Source: Faecalibacter sp. LW9
GTDB taxonomy: Bacteria > Bacteroidota > Bacteroidia > Flavobacteriales > Weeksellaceae
Direction: 5' to 3'
NCBI RefSeq assembly: GCF_034661295.1
Contig: NZ_CP141062.1
Span: 1,798,001 to 1,862,000 of the forward strand
Length of the DNA stretch: 64,000 nt
How positions within the stretch are numbered: position 1 is the first letter of the stretch; the number at the start of each line of letters is the position of its first letter. The notes beneath the pieces are model-generated. The model ran no database searches. It saw only the letters and a program-made list of their open reading frames with translations, and had not been told where the DNA came from. The translations under genes were made by a program, and so were the position numbers. Positions 34,629-43,376 of the stretch are shown here, piece by piece.

Positions 34629-35417
34629 ATGAGAAAAACTATTTTAAGAATGATGTTTGTTGGAATATTAGCAACTGCATTTACATCTTCTTGTTCAACT
34701 ACTCTACCAGGAATTACACAACCAACGGATAATAATTCCATATTAGGAAAATGGGAATTGGATTATATTCAAACAAATGACGGAAAGTCATTAGCTGAAA
34801 GTTACCCAATGGGCGCTCCATATTTAAATTTTGTTTCCAATAAAATTTTGAATGCATCAGATGGGTGTAATACATTAAATGGAGGAGTAACAGTATCAAA
34901 TAATAAAATTTCATTTGGTAATATGGCTGCTACAATGAAAGCATGTGATGGTGTAAACGATCGAGCATTCAGTTCAAAATTACAAGGAATATTGAAATAT
35001 TCAATTTCGGATGATACATTAACATTAATCCAAGATGATATTGCGATTATGCGTTTCAAAAGACCGATGAATTTACAAGGAACTTGGGTTTTAGAAGAAT
35101 TTATTGGAAAAGATCGTTCGGCTAAAACTTTAGATCAACGTTTCCCAAATAAAAAACCAACAGTAACTTTCCAAAATGGTCAAATTTCTGGGAATAATGG
35201 GTGTAATAATATAACAGGTGGTTATGTTGCAATTGGTAAAACTCTTAAAATGGGGAATATAGCGACTACTCGTATGGCATGTGATGGAGTGGATGAAGTA
35301 TCATTCAACGAACGCTTTAATGCAGTGGATAGCTACAAAATCGAGAATGGTAAATTGGTTTTATATGCGAATGGTGTAAAAACTATGGTCTTTGGAAATT
35401 TAAAACAACCAAGATAA
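34629..35417 (+). CDS. Lipoprotein with two tandem META (HslJ-like) domains
   Basis: 262 residues. The signal peptide ends in lipobox TSSC (about Cys23). Two META domains follow: the first about 35-140 (GKWELDYIQTNDGK, SDGCNTLNGGVTV, AATMKACDGVND) and the second about 142-258 (GTWVLEEFIGKDRS, NNGCNNITGGYVA, ATTRMACDGVDE). Each has the conserved GCN and M.AC cysteines that probably pair as a disulfide. META lipoproteins such as HslJ are envelope proteins linked to stress or drug tolerance; the specific role here is unknown. Confidence 0.9.
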   Translation: MRKTILRMMFVGILATAFTSSCSTTLPGITQPTDNNSILGKWELDYIQTNDGKSLAESYPMGAPYLNFVSNKILNASDGCNTLNGGVTVSNNKISFGNMAATMKACDGVNDRAFSSKLQGILKYSISDDTLTLIQDDIAIMRFKRPMNLQGTWVLEEFIGKDRSAKTLDQRFPNKKPTVTFQNGQISGNNGCNNITGGYVAIGKTLKMGNIATTRMACDGVDEVSFNERFNAVDSYKIENGKLVLYANGVKTMVFGNLKQPR

Positions 35418-35441
35418 TCGTGATAAACCACATCATATATC

Positions 35442-35470
35442 AGCCGCTCGTATATCGAGTGGCTTTTTTT
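35442..35470 (+). terminator. Terminator of the META lipoprotein gene
   Basis: AGCCGCTCG pairs with CGAGTGGCT around a short AT loop (one G-T pair), followed by T7. Confidence 0.85.
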
Positions 35471-35476
35471 ATTTAG

Positions 35477-35484
35477 TATATTTG
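35477..35484 (+). promoter_or_regulatory. -7 promoter element of lpxD
   Basis: TATATTTG is an exact TAnnTTTG match just downstream of the upstream gene's terminator and 18 bases before the lpxD ATG. Confidence 0.55.
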
Positions 35485-35501
35485 TACATTAAATTTTTAA
35501 A

Positions 35502-36428
35502 ATGAAATTTCCAAGAATATATCAATTACAAGAAGTTGCATCGATTATCGACGCAAAATATGTTGGTGATGCTGATTTTCCTGTACATGGAATTAATGAA
35601 ATTCATCGTGTAGAAGCAGGAGATATTGTTTTCGTCGATCACCCAAAATACTATGATAAAGCGTTAGAATCTGCAGCAACAATTGTATTAATCAATAAAG
35701 AGGTTGAATGTCCACAAGGTAAAGCTTTAATTATATCAGATGATCCTTTCCGTGATTTTGTAAAAATTGGACAGTATTTTTTACCTTTTGAAAAAGCGAC
35801 AAATCACATTAGTCCTACAGCAGTGATTGGTGAAGGAACAATTATTCAACCTGGAGCATTTATTGGGAATCATGTTACAATTGGTAAAAATTGTGTGATT
35901 CATGCGAATGTAACGATTAATGATCATGCGATTATTGGTGATGATGTTATCATTCGTTCGGGAACCGTATTAGGAGCAGATGCTTTTTATTATAAAAAAC
36001 GTGATACAGGATTTGATCGTTTGAAATCGGTTGGGAATGTAATTATTGAAAACAAAGTCGAAATTGGTGCCAATTGTACAATTGACCGAGGAGTAACAGC
36101 TTCTACAATTATTGGAGAGGGGACTATTATGGATAACTTAATTCAAATTGGTCACGATACAGTAATTGGTAAAAAATGTTTAATAGCATCACAAGTTGGA
36201 ATTGCAGGATGTGTAAATGTAGAAGATGAGGTTTCGATTTGGGGGCAAGTTGGAATTACAAGTGGTGTAACCATAGGAGCTAAAGCTGTATTACTTGCGC
36301 AAGCAGGGGTAAGCAAATCATTAGAAGGTGGAAAATCTTATTTTGGATATCCGGCGGAGGAAGCAAGAGGATTATATAAAAAGATGGCTGTCACGGAATT
36401 AATGGTAAAAGAATTTAAAAGAAAATAA
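35502..36428 (+). CDS. lpxD: UDP-3-O-acylglucosamine N-acyltransferase
   Basis: 308 residues. An N-terminal uridine-binding-type domain (about 1-100) is followed by a left-handed beta-helix of hexapeptide repeats (VIGEGTIIQPGAFIGNHVTIG and onward). The catalytic-type His is in NLIQIGHDTVIG, and a C-terminal helical tail follows. It adds a 3-hydroxyacyl chain to UDP-acylglucosamine in lipid A synthesis. In many Flavobacteriia a second lpxD copy lies next to sucD, as here, so this may be the paralogue rather than the copy in the main lpx cluster. Confidence 0.9.
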   Translation: MKFPRIYQLQEVASIIDAKYVGDADFPVHGINEIHRVEAGDIVFVDHPKYYDKALESAATIVLINKEVECPQGKALIISDDPFRDFVKIGQYFLPFEKATNHISPTAVIGEGTIIQPGAFIGNHVTIGKNCVIHANVTINDHAIIGDDVIIRSGTVLGADAFYYKKRDTGFDRLKSVGNVIIENKVEIGANCTIDRGVTASTIIGEGTIMDNLIQIGHDTVIGKKCLIASQVGIAGCVNVEDEVSIWGQVGITSGVTIGAKAVLLAQAGVSKSLEGGKSYFGYPAEEARGLYKKMAVTELMVKEFKRK

Positions 36429-36440
36429 TATATTTATTCA

Positions 36441-36468
36441 AAACCGACATAGCGTCGGTTTTTTTTAT
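36441..36468 (+). terminator. Terminator of lpxD
   Basis: AACCGAC pairs with GTCGGTT around ATAGC, followed by a T8 run. Confidence 0.9.
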
Positions 36469-36556
36469 GATAAAAATCTGCATTCAAATAGAGTGTTTTA
36501 GATAAAAACTAGTGTATTTTTTACATTGAATTATTTTTTAATATGATTCAAACTTC

Positions 36557-36564
36557 TATATTTG
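36557..36564 (+). promoter_or_regulatory. -7 promoter element of sucD
   Basis: TATATTTG exactly matches TAnnTTTG, 19 bases before the sucD ATG. Confidence 0.55.
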
Positions 36565-36582
36565 TCTAAATTAAAAATCACA

Positions 36583-37452
36583 ATGTCTGTATTAGTAAAC
36601 AAAGATTCGAGAATAATCGTACAAGGATTCACTGGGAAGGAAGGAACTTTCCACGCTGAGCAAATGATTGAGTACGGAACAAACGTAGTAGGAGGGGTAA
36701 CACCAGGAAAAGGAGGTCAAACTCACTTAGGATTACCAATCTTCAATACAGTGAAAGATGCAGTAGAACAAGCAGGTGCTGATGTATCAATTATCTTCGT
36801 TCCACCAGCATTCGCAGGAGATGCTGTTATGGAAGCTGCTGAAGCAGGAATCAAAGTAATTATTTGTATTACGGAAGGTATTCCAGTAGAAGATATGGTT
36901 AAAGTACAAGCGTATGTAGACCAAAGAGATGTTACTTTAATTGGTCCAAACTGTCCAGGAGTAATTACATCTGAAGAAGCTAAAGTTGGTATTATGCCAG
37001 GATTTATCTTCAAAAAAGGGAAAGTAGGTATCGTTTCTAAATCAGGAACTTTAACGTACGAAGCTGCTGACCAAGTGGTAAAAGCTGGTTACGGAATTTC
37101 TACAGCAATTGGAATTGGTGGTGATCCAATCATTGGAACAACAACAAAAGAAGCTGTTGAATTATTTATGAATGATCCAGAAACAGAATGTATCGTTATG
37201 ATCGGTGAGATTGGTGGACAGTTAGAAGCTGAAGCTGCTCGTTGGATTAAAGAAAATGGTACGAAACCAGTCGTAGGATTTATTGCAGGACAGACAGCTC
37301 CTAAAGGTCGTACAATGGGGCATGCAGGTGCTATCGTAGGTGGTGCGGATGATACTGCTCAAGCAAAGATGGCAATTATGGAAGAATGTGGAATCCACGT
37401 TGTGGCTTCTCCAGCTGACATTGGTGCTACAGTTGCTAAAGTTTTAGGATAA
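36583..37452 (+). CDS. sucD: Succinyl-CoA synthetase alpha subunit
   Basis: 289 residues from the ATG at 36583; an upstream in-frame TTG at 36562 overlaps the promoter element and is rejected. A CoA-binding Rossmann domain ([32 protein letters not shown]) is followed by the ligase domain with the phospho-accepting histidine in [11 protein letters not shown]. It forms succinate and ATP/GTP from succinyl-CoA with SucC, which is not nearby. It is flanked by its own promoter and a bidirectional terminator. Confidence 0.97.
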   Translation: MSVLVNKDSRIIVQGFTGKEGTFHAEQMIEYGTNVVGGVTPGKGGQTHLGLPIFNTVKDAVEQAGADVSIIFVPPAFAGDAVMEAAEAGIKVIICITEGIPVEDMVKVQAYVDQRDVTLIGPNCPGVITSEEAKVGIMPGFIFKKGKVGIVSKSGTLTYEAADQVVKAGYGISTAIGIGGDPIIGTTTKEAVELFMNDPETECIVMIGEIGGQLEAEAARWIKENGTKPVVGFIAGQTAPKGRTMGHAGAIVGGADDTAQAKMAIMEECGIHVVASPADIGATVAKVLG

Positions 37453-37481
37453 TCTTTAGAAAATAGATTTAGTTTATATAG

Positions 37482-37510
37482 AAAAGGAGAACCATTTGGT
37501 TCTCCTTTTT
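37482..37510. terminator. Bidirectional terminator sucD / KTSC protein
   Basis: AAAAGGAGAACC (37482-37493) pairs with GGTTCTCCTTTT (37498-37509); further T follows on the plus strand. Confidence 0.9.
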
Positions 37511-37519
37511 GTATGTCAA

Positions 37520-37966
37520 TTATTCTGCAGTTGCTTTAGCAGCTTTGCGAAATAAATATTTTCCATAAAGGTGACGTTTAGCAAAACGACTCGCAGAATC
37601 AGCGTTACACATTTTACCAAATACATTTTTAGGAACACCTAAATATTCGAATGTAGTACCATCCAAGTGAATAACTGTTAACGTTTGTTTTTCCAGATAG
37701 AAATCTTTAATAATGTAATTATTAAATGTCTCATCATATTCTGCTTGCAACTTTTCGTGAGTTTCGTTATTGATACTAACTAAGAAGTGATAGGCTTCAA
37801 TGACTTTCTTGCTTCGTTCTTCAGCAGCAAGGCGTCCTGGTTCATCATCTACGAATTTATCTGGATGCGCTTCTTTCATCGCGTTACGGTAAATTGTTTT
37901 TAATGCTTTTAATGTGACATCTTTATCAACTTCTAGTAACTTTCTGTATTCAATAACTCTTTTCAT
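37520..37966 (-). CDS. J-domain protein with C-terminal KTSC-type domain
   Basis: 148 residues. The N-terminal half is a short J-domain with the key tripeptide HPD (AMKEAHPDKF), the site that stimulates DnaK ATPase. The C-terminal half (about 85-148: LTVIHLDGTTFEYLGVP, FGKMCNADSASRFAKRHLYGKY) fits the KTSC fold, which carries the Lys-Thr-Ser-Cys-like end in other proteins. It is probably a cytosolic DnaK co-chaperone of unknown client. It is monocistronic. Confidence 0.8.
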   Translation of the reverse strand: MKRVIEYRKLLEVDKDVTLKALKTIYRNAMKEAHPDKFVDDEPGRLAAEERSKKVIEAYHFLVSINNETHEKLQAEYDETFNNYIIKDFYLEKQTLTVIHLDGTTFEYLGVPKNVFGKMCNADSASRFAKRHLYGKYLFRKAAKATAE

Positions 37967-38049
37967 ATAATATAATACCCTAAAATGGCGTGCAAAAGTA
38001 GGGCTTTAATTTTACTTTATCATCCTCAAAGCCTTTCGTTGTGAAAATA

Positions 38050-39039
38050 TTATGAGTAAAGAGAATTCAATCGGTATAAAGAATGTCCTATGCCAAACAA
38101 TGGAGTGATGATAATAATCAAATTAAAAAAAGAATGATCTGGTTCTTCTAAATTTGCATCCAATAGAAACTCGTTCAGATATTTTATTTTTTTAATTGTA
38201 ACCATATCTCTATTGATAAAATGAGAAGAAAAATAAGGTTGAGTGATTAGATGGTGAGCATAATCCATTTCATTCGCATCCACGAAAAGGGTGATGTAAT
38301 TTTTCGCGCTCAACAATTTTTCGCGCTTTACGTTTGGATAATCTCGTGTATGAACGACGAACATTTTGTTATAACCTTTTATAAAAATTCGATATTGATA
38401 GGTCTTGTTTTTTTTGGATTCATGAATATATTCATCGGGAGAATAAACCATTTTCCCTTGTATTTCTTTTAACGTATTGGCTTGGGGAATATAATATTGT
38501 TCAAAATTGAAACCTACTGAAAATATAAAAACTGTAATACAAATAAATAGATAAACCAATAGATGTCCTTTAGTTTCAAATTTTTCGTTTGATGGATAAT
38601 TATAATCAGTAGAGTTGGAATGTTGTTCCAAATAACCTACTAATTCTTCAAAAAGATAAGGGTTGTGGTATTGATTGAATGAATAAACTTTACGATTTTG
38701 ATCAAACAATTGAATTTGTTGAAATTCTATAAGGTTATTATAATCTTTACGATTCTTAGATGATTGTACAATGACAGTATAGGAGTCGAAGGTTATGGAT
38801 TTTTTAAACCATAAAAATTGAATGTGAAGTTGATGAGGTGAGAAGCGGTAAATTTCTTTTTGTTGACCTAACCAAAAATAAAGTTGCACACCAACTAGAA
38901 TGGATAAGAAAAAAAAATTATCCCATTCGATAAAATTAGTGAATACAAGGATGATATATAACACAACAGAAATTAGGGATATATTGCGCCATAAGTCTCT
39001 ATCTGTGGTATACGGAATAAAATTTGTTTTGAAAATCAT
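38050..39039 (-). CDS. Membrane protein of unknown function
   Basis: 329 residues. Two N-terminal membrane helices (about 20-60) are followed by a soluble beta-rich segment (about 65-145, resembling a bacterial PH-like fold). A third helix lies near 155-175, then a second soluble segment (about 190-290, KTYQYRIFIKGYNKMFVVHTRDYPN), and a terminal hydrophobic stretch near 300-320. I do not recognise the family; DUF3592-like topology is possible. It lies downstream of the DUF4240 gene on the same strand, separated from it by a hairpin terminator. Confidence 0.7.
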   Translation of the reverse strand: MIFKTNFIPYTTDRDLWRNISLISVVLYIILVFTNFIEWDNFFFLSILVGVQLYFWLGQQKEIYRFSPHQLHIQFLWFKKSITFDSYTVIVQSSKNRKDYNNLIEFQQIQLFDQNRKVYSFNQYHNPYLFEELVGYLEQHSNSTDYNYPSNEKFETKGHLLVYLFICITVFIFSVGFNFEQYYIPQANTLKEIQGKMVYSPDEYIHESKKNKTYQYRIFIKGYNKMFVVHTRDYPNVKREKLLSAKNYITLFVDANEMDYAHHLITQPYFSSHFINRDMVTIKKIKYLNEFLLDANLEEPDHSFFNLIIIITPLFGIGHSLYRLNSLYS

Positions 39040-39047
39040 AAATAAAA

Positions 39048-39070
39048 AAAACGGACCTACGTCCGTTTTC
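39048..39070 (-). terminator. Terminator of the DUF4240 gene
   Basis: AAAACGGAC (39048-39056) pairs with GTCCGTTTT (39061-39069). On the minus strand it is followed by a U-run, two dozen bases before the next gene's start. Confidence 0.85.
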
Positions 39071-39075
39071 GTATA

Positions 39076-39744
39076 TTATTCGATATCGAATTCATCGCTA
39101 CGATCTTCGTCATCGTCATCGTCATCGTCATAATGAGTTAGGTTTTCGATAAAGATGGTGTATAATCGTGGACAGATAGCTTGATACGTTGTGATGTTAT
39201 CTTCTTCCCAATTAAATTCAATTTCAGGATAGTTTTCTTCGAAATATTCAAAATTTTCATAATCAATATAGTCATGAATGTCTTTTTCAAAAACTTTAAG
39301 AAAAGCCTCGTTTGCAATACTTCCAAACATTTCAAATTCATACAGATCATCTTCATTAAATCCGTCTTCAAAATATTTGGCTAAATTATCTGGATCCATC
39401 ATGGCATCCGTAAAAATTTGTTTGCCTTGAGAAATTAACCATAATCTGAAATATTGAAAACCATCATCTGAACAACCGTCATTCATGATTGTTGCTGCAC
39501 ACCATAGTTCACTTTGGTAAGATTGATACATAAAAAATTCAGTACGCAATCTAAAACCAATAATATCTTCAGCAGTTAATAAACTTAATTCATTGATTAA
39601 GTTTTCTTCTTGTTGCTCTAAAGTATCTGCAGTTGATAATGAGTTTTCGATGATTTGCCAATACAAATCAATGTCTAACATCTCAGAAATTTTTTCTGTG
39701 GGTAATGATGCAGATGAATTAAATAAATTGTCTAAAAAACTCAT
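39076..39744 (-). CDS. DUF4240 domain protein
   Basis: 222 residues, cytosolic and strongly acidic. The DUF4240 core is visible as FRLRTEFFMYQSYQSELWCA, NDGCSDDGFQYFRLWLISQG and AMMDPDNLAKYFED. The C-terminal tail has a run of seven Asp (HYDDDDDDDEDRSDE) encoded by a GTCATC-type microsatellite. The function of DUF4240 is unknown. It is 13 bases downstream of the glutathionylspermidine-synthase-like gene and probably co-transcribed with it. Confidence 0.83.
   Translation of the reverse strand: MSFLDNLFNSSASLPTEKISEMLDIDLYWQIIENSLSTADTLEQQEENLINELSLLTAEDIIGFRLRTEFFMYQSYQSELWCAATIMNDGCSDDGFQYFRLWLISQGKQIFTDAMMDPDNLAKYFEDGFNEDDLYEFEMFGSIANEAFLKVFEKDIHDYIDYENFEYFEENYPEIEFNWEEDNITTYQAICPRLYTIFIENLTHYDDDDDDDEDRSDEFDIE
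39107..39130 (-). repeat. Short trinucleotide/hexanucleotide repeat encoding a poly-Asp tract
   Basis: Plus-strand CGTCAT units repeat about four times. In frame they encode the seven-Asp run near the end of the DUF4240 protein; whole-unit slippage would change the Asp count without a frameshift. Confidence 0.8.
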
Positions 39745-39757
39745 ATTCTATATAATG

Positions 39758-40897
39758 TTATTCAATAATATGTGGTACAAATCGACTTTTATCTGTTGTA
39801 ATGATTTGATCACTTTCTCTTATAGTAATACCACAAGATTCCTGACCAATAATCCAACTTCCAATAATCGAATATCCTGTTTCCTCTTGATGAAGTTCGG
39901 CTAAAGCTTGATAAATAAATCCTTCTTCACCGTATTCACCTGTGCTATGTTCTACCAATTGGTCGTTTTTGTAAACTTCGATATTTGCTCCTTCACGAGA
40001 TAACAAAGGTTTCTTTACATAATCCTTCAGTTGATGAGGTTGTTCAAAATAACTTTCTAACAATAACGGATGATTTGGATAGAGTTCCCATAATACAGCT
40101 AAAATGGCTTTGTTGGATAAAATCATTTTCCAAGCTGGTTCAATCCAATTGGCTTTTATTTCATCATTTTTTATATTATAGGCAAACATTTCATTGACCA
40201 TCCATTCCCAAGGATATAATTTAAAAATATCTGTAATTGGTTCTTCTTCTAAATCTACAAAATTTACGTTATTCCAACCAATATCATCGATATAAATTAA
40301 TTTGGTTGTGATTCCTGCTTGTATGGCACAATCTCTTAAATATTCAACATTCGTAAGGTCTTCTAAGGATTCTCTTACACATGTAAAATGCAGTATATCA
40401 CCTTTTAAATAAGGTTTTAGCATTTTCCAAGTGTCGATTAATTTATCATGTACCGCATTAAATTGATCTTTTGTATCCCCAAAATAATTTTCCATCCAAA
40501 GCCATTGCACTACTCCACACTCAAATAATGAGGTTGGCGTATCGGCATTAAATTCTAAAAGCTTCAATTGTTTGTGTTGATCAAATGCAAAATCAAATCT
40601 TCCGTAGATGCTTGGAGTGTCATTTTCCCAAGAATCAATTAAATAAGGTTGAATAAATTTTGGGATTTTAAACTCATCCAATCGATTGTTTTGAATCACA
40701 TGTTCTACGGCATTGATACACATTTCCCACAATTGGTTTGATGCTTCAAAAATAGAATCAGCTTCCTTTTCAGTGAGTGAGAAATAATAATCTTCAACCC
40801 AATAGGTTTTATTTTGTTCATCAGTATGATATCCAAATCCTATGTTTTCTAATCGTTCTTGCCAATTAGCGTCCTTCTGTAAACGTTTTAATTCCAT
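39758..40897 (-). CDS. Glutathionylspermidine synthase-like ATP-grasp protein (YgiC/YjfC type)
   Basis: 379 residues. Recognisable ATP-grasp carboxylate-amine ligase motifs are YGRFDFAFD, LLEFNADTPTSLFE, KPLLSREGANIEVY and GSWIIGQESCGITIRESD. The N-terminal amidase half of true Gsp synthase is absent, as in the YgiC/YjfC group, so the substrate is uncertain. The upstream genes include a YgiB-like lipoprotein, reproducing the ygiB-ygiC pairing of enterobacteria. Stop-to-start spacing is only nine bases. Confidence 0.88.
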   Translation of the reverse strand: MELKRLQKDANWQERLENIGFGYHTDEQNKTYWVEDYYFSLTEKEADSIFEASNQLWEMCINAVEHVIQNNRLDEFKIPKFIQPYLIDSWENDTPSIYGRFDFAFDQHKQLKLLEFNADTPTSLFECGVVQWLWMENYFGDTKDQFNAVHDKLIDTWKMLKPYLKGDILHFTCVRESLEDLTNVEYLRDCAIQAGITTKLIYIDDIGWNNVNFVDLEEEPITDIFKLYPWEWMVNEMFAYNIKNDEIKANWIEPAWKMILSNKAILAVLWELYPNHPLLLESYFEQPHQLKDYVKKPLLSREGANIEVYKNDQLVEHSTGEYGEEGFIYQALAELHQEETGYSIIGSWIIGQESCGITIRESDQIITTDKSRFVPHIIE

Positions 40898-40905
40898 TTT
40901 ATGTT

Positions 40906-41292
40906 TTATGATGATACAGTTCGGGAAGAAGAGGATTTACCAAATCCGCCACGTACAGTCTGACCTTTTAAAGCATTTGCTTTTGCTGTATTTGTTCCAA
41001 CATTAGATTGTTGATGAAGTCCTGGGCTTGCATAGCCCATTCCACCAGTTAAACTACGGAATGCCATAAACCATAATAAGGATGATCCCATGCTGCTTCC
41101 GTGATGATTTTGTTGTGCATAATTATGGGTTACATCAGTATATGGAGCAGTAGAATCTGCACGCATATAAACTTTTTGTGCATTATTAGTAACGGCTGGT
41201 GCATCTTCCACTTTTTTCATACAAGAGGCTAAAACCGATGAAACCAATACTAAGGTAACCACTTTGCTTGCTTTTTTACTTTTTTGATTCAT
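40906..41292 (-). CDS. YgiB-like (DUF1190/UPF0441) lipoprotein
   Basis: 128 residues. A signal peptide with lipobox LASC (about Cys24) is followed by a low-complexity Gly/Ser/His middle and a C-terminal VRGGFGKSSSS, which matches the RGGFGSS-type ending of YgiB proteins. Position immediately before the glutathionylspermidine-synthase-like gene supports this. It is probably an outer-membrane-anchored periplasmic protein of unknown role. It lies nine bases after the preceding lipoprotein gene. Confidence 0.68.
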   Translation of the reverse strand: MNQKSKKASKVVTLVLVSSVLASCMKKVEDAPAVTNNAQKVYMRADSTAPYTDVTHNYAQQNHHGSSMGSSLLWFMAFRSLTGGMGYASPGLHQQSNVGTNTAKANALKGQTVRGGFGKSSSSRTVSS

Positions 41293-41300
41293 AGCTTTTT

Positions 41301-41582
41301 TTATTGGATGGTAACATAAATTGGAACAGATGTATTTGCTGAATCAATGTTCGGAGCTTTGGCTGTCACCAATGTATCAATTTTTTCTCCAATGATTTGA
41401 TTATTTGCCCAAATTTTCTGTTTGGTAATATGTAAAGTAGAATCTCCAATCGTTTTGGTTGTCAAAATCACTTCTCGTGCAGATTTTTGATCCAATTGTT
41501 CTAAATTTTGTTCAGGTGTATTTTCTGTCTGACATGCGGTAAAGAATGGTGCGATTAGAGCACTAAATACTAATTTTTTCAT
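41301..41582 (-). CDS. Small lipoprotein, unknown function
   Basis: 93 residues from the ATG at 41582, which gives a signal peptide ending FFTAC (lipobox, about Cys17); the frame also extends to 41603. The mature part is a short beta-rich segment (TLHITKQKIWANNQIIGEK). I do not recognise the family. It is the first gene of the ygiBC-like group and so probably acts with the YgiB-like protein and the ATP-grasp enzyme. Confidence 0.65.
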   Translation of the reverse strand: MKKLVFSALIAPFFTACQTENTPEQNLEQLDQKSAREVILTTKTIGDSTLHITKQKIWANNQIIGEKIDTLVTAKAPNIDSANTSVPIYVTIQ

Positions 41583-41622
41583 AATGATTTTGATCTTTAA
41601 CAAATTTACATTTTTCCCATAA

Positions 41623-41654
41623 AAAAAGCACCTTCTCTAAAGAAAGTGCTTTAA
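41623..41654 (-). terminator. Terminator of the CoA-transferase gene
   Basis: AAAGCAC pairs with GTGCTTT, and the inner TTCT/AGAA bases also pair. A long U-run follows on the minus strand. Confidence 0.8.
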
Positions 41655-41673
41655 AATATTTGATCGTTGTTGA

Positions 41674-43185
41674 TTATCCAACTAAAGTTTCAGTTTCTGC
41701 TTTTTTCATAGAACCTGTTTGTTTTAAACGTGTGTGCCATGAGAAAGCTTCTTCTAAAATGTGAGGAGTTTGTCCACCTCTTTCAGCACAAGCTCTTTCG
41801 AAGTAAGACATTAACTCTTGTTTGTAATCTGGGTGAACACAGTTGTTAATGATTTCGATCGCTCTTTCACGTGGAGCTAAACCTCTTAAATCAGCTAAAC
41901 CTTGTTCTGTAACGATAATATCAACGTCATGTTCTGTGTGGTCTACGTGAGAAACCATAGGAACAATAGAAGAAATATTTCCCCCTTTAGCTATAGAAGC
42001 TGTTACGAAAATTGAAATATAAGCGTTACGAGCAAAATCACCAGAACCTCCAATACCATTCATCATATGTGTTCCTGATACGTGTGTAGAGTTTACATTA
42101 CCATAGATATCACATTCTAAAGAAGTATTAATACCGATAATTCCTAAACGACGGATAACCTCGCAAGAGTTAGAGATTGCTTGTGGGCGTAAAACGATTT
42201 TATCTTTGTAAAAATCCATATTAGCCATTACACGATCGTAACATTCTTGAGAAACAGTCATTGAAGATGCTGAAGCGAAATTCATTTTTCCTGAATCAAT
42301 TAAATCGAATGTTGAGTCTTGTAAAACTTCAGAATACATCACTAAGTTTTCAAAATCAGAGTGCTCTAAACCACCTAATACAGCGTTAGCAACTTTTCCG
42401 ATTCCACATTGTAATGGCATTAATTCTTTTGTTAATCGTCCTGCCTCAACTTCTTTTTCAAAGAAATTTACAATGTTTTTAGCAATAGCAGATGTTGCTT
42501 CGTCAGCAGGAACAATATCACCAGCCATATCGTGGATATCATGGAAAACGATACCTACAACTTTAGATGGATCAATTTTAATTGAGTCTGTTCCAACTTT
42601 AGAATCACATGAAGTAATATTAATAGGAGTACGAGATCCATAAGCTTCTACTTTATAAATATCGTGTACTCCGCGAATAGAAGTAGGGATAGAAGTATTG
42701 ATCTCTAAGATAATTTTGTCTGCACTTTCTGCAATATCTACATTGTTACCTACAGAAGTTGTAGGAACGATAGAACCATCTTCTAAAATTTCAGTTACTT
42801 CTAATACAGCAATATCAATTTTAAATTCACCATTTAAAATATGTTCTGCTGTTTCTCCTAAGTGTTGGTCAATGAATAATACATTACCAGCATTTATATT
42901 TTTACGTAAAACAGTATCTACTTGGAAAGGTAAACGTTTTTTTAACGCACCACTTTCAGCTAACGCAGCATCTGTTCCGTGACCTAAAGAAGCACCTGTA
43001 ATTAAAGTAATTTCTAAATCTTCCGATTTAGCACGCTCTGCAACAGCTTTTAAAACTACTTTTGTATCACCACCTCTAGTAAAGCCACTGGCACCAACGA
43101 CCATACCATTCTCAAAAAACTGAGCTGATTCTTGGGCAGTCATTACCTTTGACTGTAGGTCAGTTAATTTAATTCTTTCTAACAT
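41674..43185 (-). CDS. Acetyl-CoA hydrolase/succinyl-CoA:acetate CoA-transferase family protein
   Basis: 503 residues from the ATG at 43185; the longer frame to 43212 lacks family support. It shows GMVVGASGFTRGGDTKVV, GASLGHGTD, the CoA-site QCGIGKVANAVLGGL, catalytic glutamate in VMYSEVLQDS, and GSGDFARNAY. The family moves CoA between succinate, acetate or propionate, or hydrolyses acetyl-CoA. It is monocistronic and divergent from an AraC-type regulator 191 bases away, which probably controls it. Confidence 0.92.
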   Translation of the reverse strand: MLERIKLTDLQSKVMTAQESAQFFENGMVVGASGFTRGGDTKVVLKAVAERAKSEDLEITLITGASLGHGTDAALAESGALKKRLPFQVDTVLRKNINAGNVLFIDQHLGETAEHILNGEFKIDIAVLEVTEILEDGSIVPTTSVGNNVDIAESADKIILEINTSIPTSIRGVHDIYKVEAYGSRTPINITSCDSKVGTDSIKIDPSKVVGIVFHDIHDMAGDIVPADEATSAIAKNIVNFFEKEVEAGRLTKELMPLQCGIGKVANAVLGGLEHSDFENLVMYSEVLQDSTFDLIDSGKMNFASASSMTVSQECYDRVMANMDFYKDKIVLRPQAISNSCEVIRRLGIIGINTSLECDIYGNVNSTHVSGTHMMNGIGGSGDFARNAYISIFVTASIAKGGNISSIVPMVSHVDHTEHDVDIIVTEQGLADLRGLAPRERAIEIINNCVHPDYKQELMSYFERACAERGGQTPHILEEAFSWHTRLKQTGSMKKAETETLVG

Positions 43186-43376
43186 AATGCAACTTTTTTC
43201 TTTACTTTTCAATAATTATACCTTTATTTCTAAAGGGAATTACAAAATTTAGAAAATATTAACGGGTAACAATATTAAAAAAAGACAATTATTTATCAAA
43301 AATAGACATATTTATTTGTGTATTTTGTACAATATATCAAATAAAGTATTATCTTAGTTTTAACTTATACAAAGCT

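Noticed and set aside
36562-36582. Upstream TTG start for sucD
   Set aside because: It overlaps the TAnnTTTG promoter element and adds residues that the family lacks.
43221-43236. Palindrome CCTTTA-TTTC-TAAAGG as a definite operator for the AraC regulator
   Set aside because: Too short and AT-rich to call; AraC-family sites are usually direct repeats.
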